Assembly: GCF_900112035.1 (NCBI RefSeq)
Contig: NZ_FOKC01000005.1
Span: forward strand, 248,001-312,000
Origin: Nocardioides alpinus
GTDB lineage: Bacteria; Actinomycetota; Actinomycetes; Propionibacteriales; Nocardioidaceae
Direction: 5' to 3'
DNA length: 64,000 nt
Positions 51,332 through 59,252 of the stretch are shown piece by piece. The notes under the pieces are model-generated. The model had not been told where the DNA came from. It did not search any database and saw only the letters and a program-made list of their open reading frames with translations. Positions within the stretch are counted from its first letter, which is position 1, and every line of letters begins with the position of its first letter. The position numbers and the translations under genes are program-made.

Positions 51332-52006
51332 ATGGACAGACACAGCGCAACCGGGGCCCGCCACGTGAAGGTGGCGATCATGGACGAGAGCGAGCTCGTC
51401 GTTCAGGGCCTTCGCACGATGCTCGAGCCGCACGCGGCCTACGTCACCCTCGTGCCGCACCGCGCCGAGGGCGCCGCGGCACTGGTCGACCTCACGCTCT
51501 ACGAGCCCGCCGCCCACCGCCGTACGCCCGGCGTCCGCGGCGTCCCGCAGCGGTTCCCCACGCGCATGGTCGCCTTCGGCTGGGACTGCACCCCCGAGGC
51601 CGTGTCGACCGAGATGTCGCGCGGCGCTGCCGGCTTCGTCAGCAAGTTCCTCCCCGCACGCCGCCTCGTGTGGAACCTGCTCCAGATCTCCGAGGGTCGC
51701 GTCGTCGTCGACGCCTGGACCGGGCAGTCGGCGGCTCCCCAGCCGCCCGCCGAGAAGTGGCCCCTCACGCAGCGCGAGACCGAGGTCCTCTCGATGATCG
51801 CGTCCGGTCGCGCCAACCGGGAGATCGCGGAGGAGACCAACCTCAGCATCAACTCGGTGAAGTCCTACATCCGTGGCGCCTACGCCAAGATCGAGGTCTC
51901 TTCTCGCTCGCAGGCGGTCCTGTGGGCGATCCAGCACGGGCTGCTGATCCCCGGCGAGAAGACCACCGTCCGGCCGCGAGCGATGTCGCACGCTGCAGGC
52001 GCATGA
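51332..52006 (+). CDS. LuxR/NarL-type regulator with degenerate receiver
   Basis: A 224-residue protein. The C-terminal LuxR helix-turn-helix is intact (LTQRETEVLSMIASGRANREIAEETNLSINSVKSYI, about 145-180). The N-terminal receiver fold keeps AIMDESELV, but the expected phospho-acceptor in DxxLLD reads DLTLYE, placing Glu58 where Asp should be, while Lys105 (GFVSKFL) is kept. Classical phosphorylation is therefore unlikely; the Glu could mimic a phosphorylated state. The stop overlaps the F420-dependent gene as ATGA, so the regulator may control that gene. A GTG at 51365 is an alternative start. Confidence 0.9.
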   Translation: MDRHSATGARHVKVAIMDESELVVQGLRTMLEPHAAYVTLVPHRAEGAAALVDLTLYEPAAHRRTPGVRGVPQRFPTRMVAFGWDCTPEAVSTEMSRGAAGFVSKFLPARRLVWNLLQISEGRVVVDAWTGQSAAPQPPAEKWPLTQRETEVLSMIASGRANREIAEETNLSINSVKSYIRGAYAKIEVSSRSQAVLWAIQHGLLIPGEKTTVRPRAMSHAAGA

Positions 52007-52968
52007 CCCGCTTCGGCTACTTCCTCTCCTGCGAGGAGTACGCCCCCGACGAGCTGCTCGACCAGGCGCGCCTGGCCGAGCAGGCCGGGTTCGACGCACT
52101 CTGGATCAGCGACCACTTCCATCCGTGGACCAATGCCCAGGGCCAGTCCCCGTTCGTCTGGTCGATGATCGGTGCGGTCTCGCAGGTGTGTGACCTCCCG
52201 GTGACGACGGCCGTGACCTGCCCCACCGTGCGCACCCACCCCGCGATCATCGCCCAGGCCGCCGCCACGTCCGCCGTCCTGCTCGGCGAGGAGCGCTTCA
52301 CGCTCGGCATCGGCACGGGGGAGGCGCTCAACGAGCACGTCCTCGGCGACGTCTGGCCGCACACCGACCTCCGCCTCGAGATGCTCGAGGAGGCGGTCGA
52401 CGTGATCCGCCGGCTCTGGACCGGTGAGGTCGTCTCCCACGAGGGACGCCACTACACGGTCGACACGGCGCGGATCTACACGTTGCCGGACACGCCGCCC
52501 CCGATCTTCATGAGTGCCTTCGGGCCCAAGGCCCTCGAGGTGGCGGGCCGGATCGCGGACGGCTTCATCACCACCAAGCCGGACGGCGAGGCGGTCGACC
52601 GCTTCCGTGCCGCGAAGGGTGACGACGCCCCCACCCAGGCAGGCTTCAAGGTCGCGTGGGGTCCCAGCAGGGACGAGGCGATCGACACCGCCTACGGCAT
52701 CTGGCCCAACGCGGGCGTGCCCGGTGAGCTCAGCCAGGTGCTGACGAGCCCGCAGCACTTCGAGCAGGCCAGCGAGCTGGTGACCCGAGAGGCGTTCGCC
52801 GAGAAGGGTGCCTTCGGCCCGGACGTCGCCGAGCACGTCGAGGCCTACGCGCCGTTCGTCGATGCGGGCTTCGACGAGGTGTACGTCGCCAACATGGGGC
52901 CGCACTACGCCGACATGCTCGCGGCCTACGGCTCCGACGTCCTCCCCGAGCTCCGCCGCAAGAACTAG
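52003..52968 (+). CDS. F420-dependent LLM-class oxidoreductase (TIGR03557/Fgd-like)
   Basis: A 321-residue TIM-barrel enzyme of the luciferase-like group. FGYFLSCEEYAPDELLDQARLAEQAGFDALWISDHFHPW, GIGTGEALNEHVLGDVWP and FMSAFGPKALEVAGRIADGF are close to the family that includes F420-dependent glucose-6-phosphate dehydrogenase and the TIGR03557 subfamily. Shorter Fgd-specific substrate contacts cannot be checked by eye, so a general F420 oxidoreductase call is safer. Coupled to the LuxR-type gene by 4 bases and shares a CTAG stop with the convergent gene. Confidence 0.92.
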   Translation: MTRFGYFLSCEEYAPDELLDQARLAEQAGFDALWISDHFHPWTNAQGQSPFVWSMIGAVSQVCDLPVTTAVTCPTVRTHPAIIAQAAATSAVLLGEERFTLGIGTGEALNEHVLGDVWPHTDLRLEMLEEAVDVIRRLWTGEVVSHEGRHYTVDTARIYTLPDTPPPIFMSAFGPKALEVAGRIADGFITTKPDGEAVDRFRAAKGDDAPTQAGFKVAWGPSRDEAIDTAYGIWPNAGVPGELSQVLTSPQHFEQASELVTREAFAEKGAFGPDVAEHVEAYAPFVDAGFDEVYVANMGPHYADMLAAYGSDVLPELRRKN

Positions 52969-53444
52969 CCGGCGTCGTACTCCGGGTCGCCCTCGACGGC
53001 GGCCGGCCGGGCCTCGTGGCCCTCGCGGCCCCGGCTGCGGCGCAGCTCCTTCATCTCGGCCTCGAAGACGTGCCGCTGTCCCTCGACGAGCTCGTCGAGT
53101 GCGCGCTGGTGCAGGGCCTTGATGCGGGCGTAGAAGCCGTCGTCGAAGAGCTCGACCATCTGGAACGACCACATCCCCGGGAGCGGGTTGGCGCCCAGCA
53201 CGTCGCGGTCGAGCGCTGCGGCGAGGTCGTCGTGCCCGGCCGCCCGCAGGTGGTCGTACGCCTCCTCCATCGTGCTCTCGCCACTGCCCATGAGGCGGTG
53301 GAAGGCGAAGAGGTGGCCCCGCGCGTCCTCGACGTGGTCCAGGGCCGCGGAGAGCTTGCCCAGCGCCTCGACCGTCGCATCGCTGACCCCCTCGGGGCGG
53401 CGGTGCTCAGGAGCGGGCTGGTCGGCTGCGGGGCGGTCGGGCAT
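52965..53444 (-). CDS. Conserved hypothetical helical protein
   Basis: A 159-residue soluble protein predicted to be all-helical: long amphipathic segments (SDATVEALGKLSAALDHVEDARGHLFAFHRLMG, then STMEEAYDHLRAAGHDDLAAAL and ARIKALHQRALDELVEGQRHVFEAEMKELRR). It contains several His, Glu and Asp residues that might bind metal. I do not recognise the family, though similar short proteins occur in actinobacteria. The frame could start further upstream at 53510. Its TAG stop shares a CTAG with the stop of the convergent LLM gene. Confidence 0.65.
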   Translation of the reverse strand: MPDRPAADQPAPEHRRPEGVSDATVEALGKLSAALDHVEDARGHLFAFHRLMGSGESTMEEAYDHLRAAGHDDLAAALDRDVLGANPLPGMWSFQMVELFDDGFYARIKALHQRALDELVEGQRHVFEAEMKELRRSRGREGHEARPAAVEGDPEYDAG

Positions 53445-53554
53445 CTGTCCAGCATGGCAGCGGGTGGTGACGGCCGCCACGCTCGAAGGGCTGGTCGCGC
53501 GCATGCTCACGCCCGCCAGTGGGCACTGCAGGCCATGGACAAGGGATTCGCGTC

Positions 53555-54736
53555 ATGAAGGCCGTCACCTGGCAGGGCAAGCAGGACATGCAGGTCATCG
53601 AGGTGCCTGACCCGGTCGTCGAGCAGCCGACCGACGTCATCGTGGACATCACCTCGAGCGGACTCTGCGGCTCCGACCTCCACCTCTACGATCCACTCGC
53701 GCCGTTCATGACGGCGGGGGACATCGTCGGCCACGAGCCCATGGGCGTCGTGCGCGAGGTCGGCTCGGCCGTCGAGACGCTGCAGGTGGGCGACCGCGTG
53801 GTCGTCCCCTTCAACATCAGCTGCGGCGCCTGCTGGATGTGCGAGCGCGGCCTCTTCAGCCAGTGCGAGACCACGCAGAACCGCGACACCGGCACGGGCG
53901 CGAGCCTGTTCGGCTACAGCAAGCTCTACGGCCAGGTCCCCGGCGGCCAGGCCGAGATGCTGCGGGTCCCCTTCGGCGACACGCTCCCGATCAAGGTGCC
54001 GCACGGCCCGCCCGACGACCGCTTCCTCTTCCTCTCCGACGTGCTGCCGACAGCGTGGCAGGCCGTCGAGTACGCCGACGTCGAGGAGGGCGGCACGCTC
54101 CTGGTGGTCGGCGCCGGCCCGATCGGCGACATGGCGACCCGGATCGCCCTGCACCGCGGGCTGCGCGTCATCACCGTCGACTCCGTGCGCGAGCGACTGG
54201 CGCGCGTGCAGGGGCGCGGCGCCGAGACCATCGACCACAGCGAGCTCGACGGGATCGGTGACCGGGTCCGCGAGCTGACCGACGGGCGCGGTGCGGACGC
54301 CGTCATCGACGCAGTGGGCATGGAGGCGCACGGCTCGCCCGTCGCCGAGACCGCCCAGAAGGCACTCGGCCTGCTGCCGAAGAAGGTGCAGGAGAAGGTG
54401 ATGCTCAACGTCGGCTCCGACCGTCTGGCCGCCCTCCTCAGCGCCATCGACTCGGTGCGGCGTGGGGGCACGATCAGCATCTCGGGCGTGTACGGCGCAC
54501 CCACGGACCCGCTCCCCATGTTCGAGCTCTTCGACAAGCAGGTGCAGCTGCGGATGGGCCAGGCCAACGTGCGCCGGTGGAGCGACGACATCCTCGCCCT
54601 CCTGCAGCAGGACGAGGACGTCCTCGGCGTCGACACCTTTGCGACCCACCACCTGCCGTTGACCGACGCACCCGAGGCCTACCGGAAGTTCCGGGACAAG
54701 GAGGACGGCATGGTCAAGGTCGTGTTCACGCCGTGA
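53555..54736 (+). CDS. Zinc-dependent alcohol dehydrogenase (formaldehyde dehydrogenase-like)
   Basis: A 393-residue medium-chain dehydrogenase. Catalytic zinc ligands Cys38 (SSGLCGSDLH), His60-Glu61 (GHEPMG); structural zinc cysteines at 90, 93, 96 and 104 (CGACWMC...QC); the NAD-binding motif VVGAGPIGDMA lies near 190. The insertion around TGTGASLFGYSKLYGQVPGGQAE is typical of glutathione-independent formaldehyde dehydrogenase-like enzymes. ATG 53555 has AAGGGA. The diiron-type gene follows after two bases, so they form an operon. Confidence 0.93.
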   Translation: MKAVTWQGKQDMQVIEVPDPVVEQPTDVIVDITSSGLCGSDLHLYDPLAPFMTAGDIVGHEPMGVVREVGSAVETLQVGDRVVVPFNISCGACWMCERGLFSQCETTQNRDTGTGASLFGYSKLYGQVPGGQAEMLRVPFGDTLPIKVPHGPPDDRFLFLSDVLPTAWQAVEYADVEEGGTLLVVGAGPIGDMATRIALHRGLRVITVDSVRERLARVQGRGAETIDHSELDGIGDRVRELTDGRGADAVIDAVGMEAHGSPVAETAQKALGLLPKKVQEKVMLNVGSDRLAALLSAIDSVRRGGTISISGVYGAPTDPLPMFELFDKQVQLRMGQANVRRWSDDILALLQQDEDVLGVDTFATHHLPLTDAPEAYRKFRDKEDGMVKVVFTP

Positions 54737-54738
54737 GG

Positions 54739-55692
54739 ATGCCCAAGCCCCGCGGCCCCCTGAGCGAGTGGGTCGTGGCACGCCTCGCCGACAGTGGTGC
54801 GCACCCCGTCGGAGCGGCGCCCCTGGCCCACGTCACGGACGACGAGGCGATCGCCCTGTGGTCCCTCCACGAGCTGTCCTACCGCGGCTTCGAGGACGCG
54901 TCCGACGATGCGGAGCGCGACCCCGAGGTGCTCGTCGTACGCCATGGTCTCGAGCGGGCGCTCGAGCAGAGGCTCCGCGCCCGGTGGGACCACGCCGGGA
55001 CGGACGTGCCGGAACCCGCCGGCGTGCCGGACGCGCTCGAGGCCCTGGTGGCCGCTGACGACGGCCCGTCGCTCGCCGACCACGTACGCCGTCGGGCCGA
55101 CACCGACCAGGTCCTGGAGATGCTGCGCCAGCGCTCGGTCTACCAGCTCAAGGAGGCCGACCCGACGACGTGGGTCGTGCCGCGGCTCCCGACCCGTGCC
55201 AAGGCGGCGCTGATGGAGCTGCAGTTCGACGAGTACGGCGGTGGCAACCCCAACCGGCTGCACGCCCACCTCTTCGCCAAGGGACTGGAGTCGGTCGGCC
55301 TGCGCTCGGAGTACGGCGCGTACGTCGACGACGCCCTGCCGGAGACGCTCGAGCTCAACAACGCGCTCTCCATGTTCGGCATGCAGCGACGGCTCCGGGG
55401 CGCGGCGATGGGACACCTCGCGGCCTTCGAGATGACCAGCTCGATCCCGGCTCGCAAGATCGCCCAGGGGTTGGGGCGGCTCGGCCTGGAGGGGGCGATG
55501 GTCGGCTACTACGACGAGCACGTCGAGGCCGATGCCGTCCACGAGCAGCTGGCCGCACGTGACATCTGCGGCACGCTCGCCGAGGACGAGCCCGACCAGG
55601 TCGGCGAGATCCTGTTCGGCGCGTTCACCTGTCTCGACCTCGAGTCGAGGGTGGCCACGGCGCTGTTCGACGCGTGGGGAGTCGAGCGGTGA
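54739..55692 (+). CDS. Iron-containing redox enzyme, haem-oxygenase-like diiron fold
   Basis: A 317-residue helical protein. ELSYRGFED, LMELQFDEYGGGNPNRLHAHLF and GYYDEHVEADAVHE supply spaced Glu, Asp and His residues in the pattern of haem-oxygenase-like diiron oxidases (HDO superfamily). Members carry out oxygen-dependent C-H or C-C chemistry. It starts 2 bases after the alcohol dehydrogenase and is joined to a CDGSH gene by a GTGA overlap, so an iron-sulfur protein may deliver electrons. Substrate unknown. Confidence 0.88.
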   Translation: MPKPRGPLSEWVVARLADSGAHPVGAAPLAHVTDDEAIALWSLHELSYRGFEDASDDAERDPEVLVVRHGLERALEQRLRARWDHAGTDVPEPAGVPDALEALVAADDGPSLADHVRRRADTDQVLEMLRQRSVYQLKEADPTTWVVPRLPTRAKAALMELQFDEYGGGNPNRLHAHLFAKGLESVGLRSEYGAYVDDALPETLELNNALSMFGMQRRLRGAAMGHLAAFEMTSSIPARKIAQGLGRLGLEGAMVGYYDEHVEADAVHEQLAARDICGTLAEDEPDQVGEILFGAFTCLDLESRVATALFDAWGVER

Positions 55693-55895
55693 GCGAGGAC
55701 TTCGACCACCCCGACATCGTGCTCGAGCCCCACGGCCCGATGCTGGTCCGCGGGGCGTCGACGATCCGCGATGCCGAGGGCACCCTCCACAGCGTCGACC
55801 GTCCCGTGGTCGCCCTGTGCCGCTGCGACAAGTCGAGCCGACTGCCGTGGTGCGACGGCACCCACAAGGTGATCCCGCGCCGGAGGACCAGCTAG
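55689..55895 (+). CDS. CDGSH iron-sulfur domain protein
   Basis: A 68-residue protein with the full CDGSH motif: Cys44-x-Cys46, Cys55 and His59 in LCRCDKSSRLPWCDGTHK, which bind a [2Fe-2S] cluster. It is a single soluble domain without a membrane anchor. The GTG overlaps the stop of the diiron gene, so it is a likely electron-transfer partner. Its TAG stop shares a CTAG with the convergent FAD gene. Confidence 0.94.
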   Translation: MSEDFDHPDIVLEPHGPMLVRGASTIRDAEGTLHSVDRPVVALCRCDKSSRLPWCDGTHKVIPRRRTS

Positions 55896-57502
55896 GTCGT
55901 CCGGCGTCGCGGCACCGCGCGGGTGCGGTGCTGCCACAGTGCGGCACGCGCGGCGTTGGCTCCTGCGGCGCCGTGCACGCCGCCGCCGGGATGGGCGGAG
56001 GCCGAGCCCAGGAAGAGGCCGGTGACCCCCGTGGCCGCGCGTCCGCGCATGGCGGGGACGGGACGGAAGACCAGCTCCTGGTGGAGCTGTGAGGTCCCGC
56101 CGTTGACAGCGCCGCCGATGAGGTTGGCGTTGCGGGCCTCCAGGTCGTGCGGCCCCAGCACGCGGCGTGCCATGACGAGGTCGCCGAACCCGGGGGCGCG
56201 CGCCTCGATCCGCGCCTGCATGCGGTCGGCGAAGCGTTCGCAGTCGTCGTGGTCCCACCGTCCGCTGATCTCGCCGCCGGCGTCGCCGCGGGTCGCGCCG
56301 GGCTGGGGGACGTGGGTGTAGGCCCAGAAGGACTCGGTCCCGGCCGGTGATCGCGACGGGTCGCTGGTGGTCATCTGACCGGTCAGGAGGAAGGGCTTGT
56401 CGGGCACCACGCCCGAGGACACCTGGGCGAGCGTCTGCGTCATCTCCTCGACGGAGTCGGCGATGTGCACCGTCCCCGGCACGTCGATGGGACTGTTGGT
56501 CCAGGGCACCTGGCCGGACAGCGCCCAGTCGACCTTGACGGTCCCGGGATCGAGCTCGAAGTCGCGCATCCCCCGCACGAGCCGTGGCGGGAGGTCGTCG
56601 GCGTCGACGAGCCCCCCGAAGAGGTGCGGGGCTGCGACGTCGGCGACGACCGTCCGTGCGTCGTACCTCTCACCGTCGCGGGTCTCGACGCCTGTCACGC
56701 GGCGGTCCCGTACGACGACCCTGGTCACCTCCGCGTCGAGCACGAGGTCACCGCCGAGGCTCGTGAAGCGTGCGACCAGTGCGTCGGTGAGCGACTGGGC
56801 GCCGCCGCGCGGCACGGGGAAGCCGACCGTCTGTCCGAGCATCGTCATCAGGACGCCGAAGACGCCCGAACCGGGCGAGGAGAGCGGGAAGTCGGCGTGC
56901 CCGGCGTTGCCGGCGAGGAGCAGCCCTCCCGCCTCACCGCCGAAGAGCTCGCGACCGAGCGAGGCGACCGGGGTCGCGAGGCGTCGCACGGTGTCGAGCC
57001 CGCCGGCCTTGACGATGGCAGGCAGCAGGCGCGCACCTGCGCGGACCGGGGGGAACGGTGTGGTGAGGCCGTCGATCAGCGACGGGCCGATGCGGTCCCA
57101 CGTGCGGCACAGCTCCAGCCACGCGTGGCTGTCGCCTGGGTGGAGGGCCTCCAGTCCTGCGGCCGTGCGGGCGCGGTCGCGGTGCAGCAGTGCCCACTGA
57201 CCGTCGCCGAAGGGATGACCGAGCACGGCGGGTGCGTGCTCCCAGACCAGCCCGTGGTCCTCGAGCTGGAGTCCGGTCATCGCCCGCGAGGCGAGCGCCA
57301 GCGGGTAGAAGGCGCTGAACGTGTCGTGGACGAAGTCGGGGTGCACCTCGCGGTCGCTGCGGACCGCCCCGCCGGCGGTGGCCTGGGCCTCGAGCACGAG
57401 CACGCGCCAACCGGCATCGGCCAGGAGGTTGGCCGCGACGAGGCCGTTGGGTCCTGCGCCGATGACGACGGCGTCGTACGCGCGGCCCGCGGCCGGGCTC
57501 AC
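55892..57502 (-). CDS. FAD-dependent oxidoreductase, phytoene desaturase-like
   Basis: A 536-residue flavoprotein. The dinucleotide-binding motif VVIGAGPNGLVAANLLADAG is at residues about 10-29, followed by VLVLEAQATAGGAVRS. The C-terminal GLFLGSASAHPGGGVHGAAGANAARAA is the second FAD contact of carotenoid-desaturase and amine-oxidase relatives. RxGGAQSLTDALVARF is the middle family motif. GTG 57502 overlaps the stop of the SRPBCC gene (GTGA); a longer reading is a shadow. Substrate may be a carotenoid or another hydrophobic molecule, but no carotenoid genes are nearby. Confidence 0.92.
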   Translation of the reverse strand: MSPAAGRAYDAVVIGAGPNGLVAANLLADAGWRVLVLEAQATAGGAVRSDREVHPDFVHDTFSAFYPLALASRAMTGLQLEDHGLVWEHAPAVLGHPFGDGQWALLHRDRARTAAGLEALHPGDSHAWLELCRTWDRIGPSLIDGLTTPFPPVRAGARLLPAIVKAGGLDTVRRLATPVASLGRELFGGEAGGLLLAGNAGHADFPLSSPGSGVFGVLMTMLGQTVGFPVPRGGAQSLTDALVARFTSLGGDLVLDAEVTRVVVRDRRVTGVETRDGERYDARTVVADVAAPHLFGGLVDADDLPPRLVRGMRDFELDPGTVKVDWALSGQVPWTNSPIDVPGTVHIADSVEEMTQTLAQVSSGVVPDKPFLLTGQMTTSDPSRSPAGTESFWAYTHVPQPGATRGDAGGEISGRWDHDDCERFADRMQARIEARAPGFGDLVMARRVLGPHDLEARNANLIGGAVNGGTSQLHQELVFRPVPAMRGRAATGVTGLFLGSASAHPGGGVHGAAGANAARAALWQHRTRAVPRRRTT

Positions 57503-57936
57503 TGGGTCCGACCCTCCACCACGTAGGCGAGACGTTGCAGAGCCTCCAGGTTGCGGGCGTGCAGCTGCACGTCCTGGACCCGCTTCGGGATCAGCGCACC
57601 GGGGCCGGCCGTCGCCTGCTCCACCATCGTGACGACGGTCGAGGGCCCCTGGGGCTCGAGCGTGATCTCGACGTGTGCCTGACCGGCCGGCCAGCCCCGC
57701 GCGAGGAGGAGGATGCGCCGGCCCGGGTCGACCTCGAGGACCTCGGTCGTGTCGTCGATCATCAGCGGCCACGCACCGACGCTGTGGTGCAGCTGGGACC
57801 CGACGGCGGGCCAGGAGTCGTCGACGTCACGCATCCGCGCGGCGCCCACCACGAACAGCGGATAGAGCCAGCCGTCGGCCAGCACCGACCAGACCTGCTC
57901 GCGGGTGGCTGCGATCGTCCGGGTGGTCGTGCTCAT
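57499..57936 (-). CDS. SRPBCC (START-like) family protein
   Basis: A 145-residue helix-grip protein. The N-terminal TIAATREQVWSVLADGWLYPLFVVGAARM, middle VGAWPLMIDDTTEVLEVDPGRRILLLARGWPAGQAHVEITLEP and long C-terminal helix (KRVQDVQLHARNLEALQRL) are typical. It binds hydrophobic ligands in a central pocket. ATG 57936 has a GAGGA site. Overlaps the FAD gene by 4 bases, so it may present a hydrophobic substrate to it. Confidence 0.88.
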   Translation of the reverse strand: MSTTTRTIAATREQVWSVLADGWLYPLFVVGAARMRDVDDSWPAVGSQLHHSVGAWPLMIDDTTEVLEVDPGRRILLLARGWPAGQAHVEITLEPQGPSTVVTMVEQATAGPGALIPKRVQDVQLHARNLEALQRLAYVVEGRTQ

Positions 57937-57999
57937 GAGGTCCTCGTCTCCATGTCGTGGGTGTACCCCCGGCCCACCGGGTCCATGCGGAGCACGGTC

Positions 58000-58710
58000 T
58001 CAGGCGGGAAGCGCGCCGGTGGTCAGGACGTGCTCGGCGACCACGTTGATCTTCGTACGACGACTGCGCGCCGCGGTCCTCAGCGCGTTGAAGGCGGCCA
58101 CTGCGTCGATCGACCTGCTGGCCATGAGGTAGCCGACGGCGCGCTCGATCAGCACGCGGTGGTCCAGGGCGAACTGCAGCTGTCGCGCCATCTCGCCGGC
58201 GGTGTGCGCCTGGACCGCCGCGGACAGGGTCGTGGCGATGACCTCGGCGTAGTGGGTGAGAGCCGCGACCTCGCTGGGGTCCCAGTCGTGCGGGCGGTCC
58301 ATGTAGACGTCGAGGGTGCCGACGGGCACACCACCGAGGCGCACGGGGACCCCGAGGACTGCGCGCACCGGTTGGTCGGCCAGCGCCCGTGTCAATGTCG
58401 GCCACCGCTCGGTCTCGGCCGCGACGTCGCTGCTGGCGACCACCTGCGCGGTCACGAACGCCTCGGTGCAGGGACCCTCGCCCGCGTCGGCCTCCGTCGT
58501 CTCCAGGATGCGTCCGGGACGGTCACTGGCCGCGACGTAGCGGAGCAGGTCCTGCTCGTCGGCGATCAGCACCCCGGCGCCGGCGACCCCGAACAGGTCG
58601 ACGCATGCCGTCAGGACAGCCTGCAGCGCCGAGATGACACTGCCGTTGTCCTCACGGGAGAGGGAGAGCCGACGCAGGCTCAGGGCTAGCGCGGCCTCAT
58701 CGATGCTCAT
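58000..58710 (-). CDS. GAF-ANTAR regulator (fifth)
   Basis: A 236-residue protein. The GAF domain (about 25-165) has VDLFGVAGAGVLIADEQD, DAGEGPCTEAFVTAQ and VLGVPVRLGGVPVGTLDVY; the ANTAR domain (about 170-230) has LQFALDHRVLIERAVGYLMASR, then AFNALRTAARSRRTKINVVAE. ATG overlaps the stop of the upstream ANTAR-only gene as ATGA, so the two proteins are coupled and might form a mixed complex. Confidence 0.92.
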   Translation of the reverse strand: MSIDEAALALSLRRLSLSREDNGSVISALQAVLTACVDLFGVAGAGVLIADEQDLLRYVAASDRPGRILETTEADAGEGPCTEAFVTAQVVASSDVAAETERWPTLTRALADQPVRAVLGVPVRLGGVPVGTLDVYMDRPHDWDPSEVAALTHYAEVIATTLSAAVQAHTAGEMARQLQFALDHRVLIERAVGYLMASRSIDAVAAFNALRTAARSRRTKINVVAEHVLTTGALPA

Positions 58711-59081
58711 GGAGCAGCATCATCCCCTGTCGTCGTCCCGACCGGCCAGCCGGAGGGCGGGAGGTGGTGGACGAACGTCCCCAGCAGGGTGAGCGACTCG
58801 GCATCGGCCGACCCGTCGTGGGTCGAGACCAGGACGCGCGCGACCTCCCTGACCTTGGTGTTGCTGTCCTGCGAGACGCGCAGGATGGTGCGCCAGGCCT
58901 GCTCGGTGCTGCAGCTGAAGCGGGCCGACACGAGGCCGATGGCCATGCCGATGTCGCGCTGCGACTTCATCGCCTCGTGGAGGTGGGCGACCTCGTCGCG
59001 CAGCGTCTCGGGAGCCCCCGAGTCGTCCGTCGCCTGCTGAGGCTGGGAAGGCTCGCCGGAAGGAAAGTGTTTGCCAGACAT
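58707..59081 (-). CDS. Stand-alone ANTAR-domain protein (sixth)
   Basis: A 124-residue protein. A short Ser/Pro/Gln-rich N-terminus and a helical segment (LRDEVAHLHEAMKS) precede the ANTAR domain (QRDIGMAIGLVSARFSCSTEQAWRTILRVSQDSNTKVREVARVLV, about 37-85). No sensory domain is present, so it may rely on its coupled GAF-ANTAR partner or on coiled-coil dimerisation. ATG 59081 has AAAGGTG; a GTG three codons upstream is less likely. Confidence 0.85.
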   Translation of the reverse strand: MSGKHFPSGEPSQPQQATDDSGAPETLRDEVAHLHEAMKSQRDIGMAIGLVSARFSCSTEQAWRTILRVSQDSNTKVREVARVLVSTHDGSADAESLTLLGTFVHHLPPSGWPVGTTTGDDAAP

Positions 59082-59252
59082 GCGCGTCACCTTTCAATGA
59101 CGTCAGGTCCGCGGACACAGGGCGGAGCACTAAGTGAACGACCCCACTCTACTCCTCGCAGGCTTCCTCCCTAGGGGTGAGTGCGCGGCGGATGGACTAG
59201 CATTTCCCCGACTCGAGCCAAGGGTCGCCGACTCCTTCCCCGGGAGGTTCAC

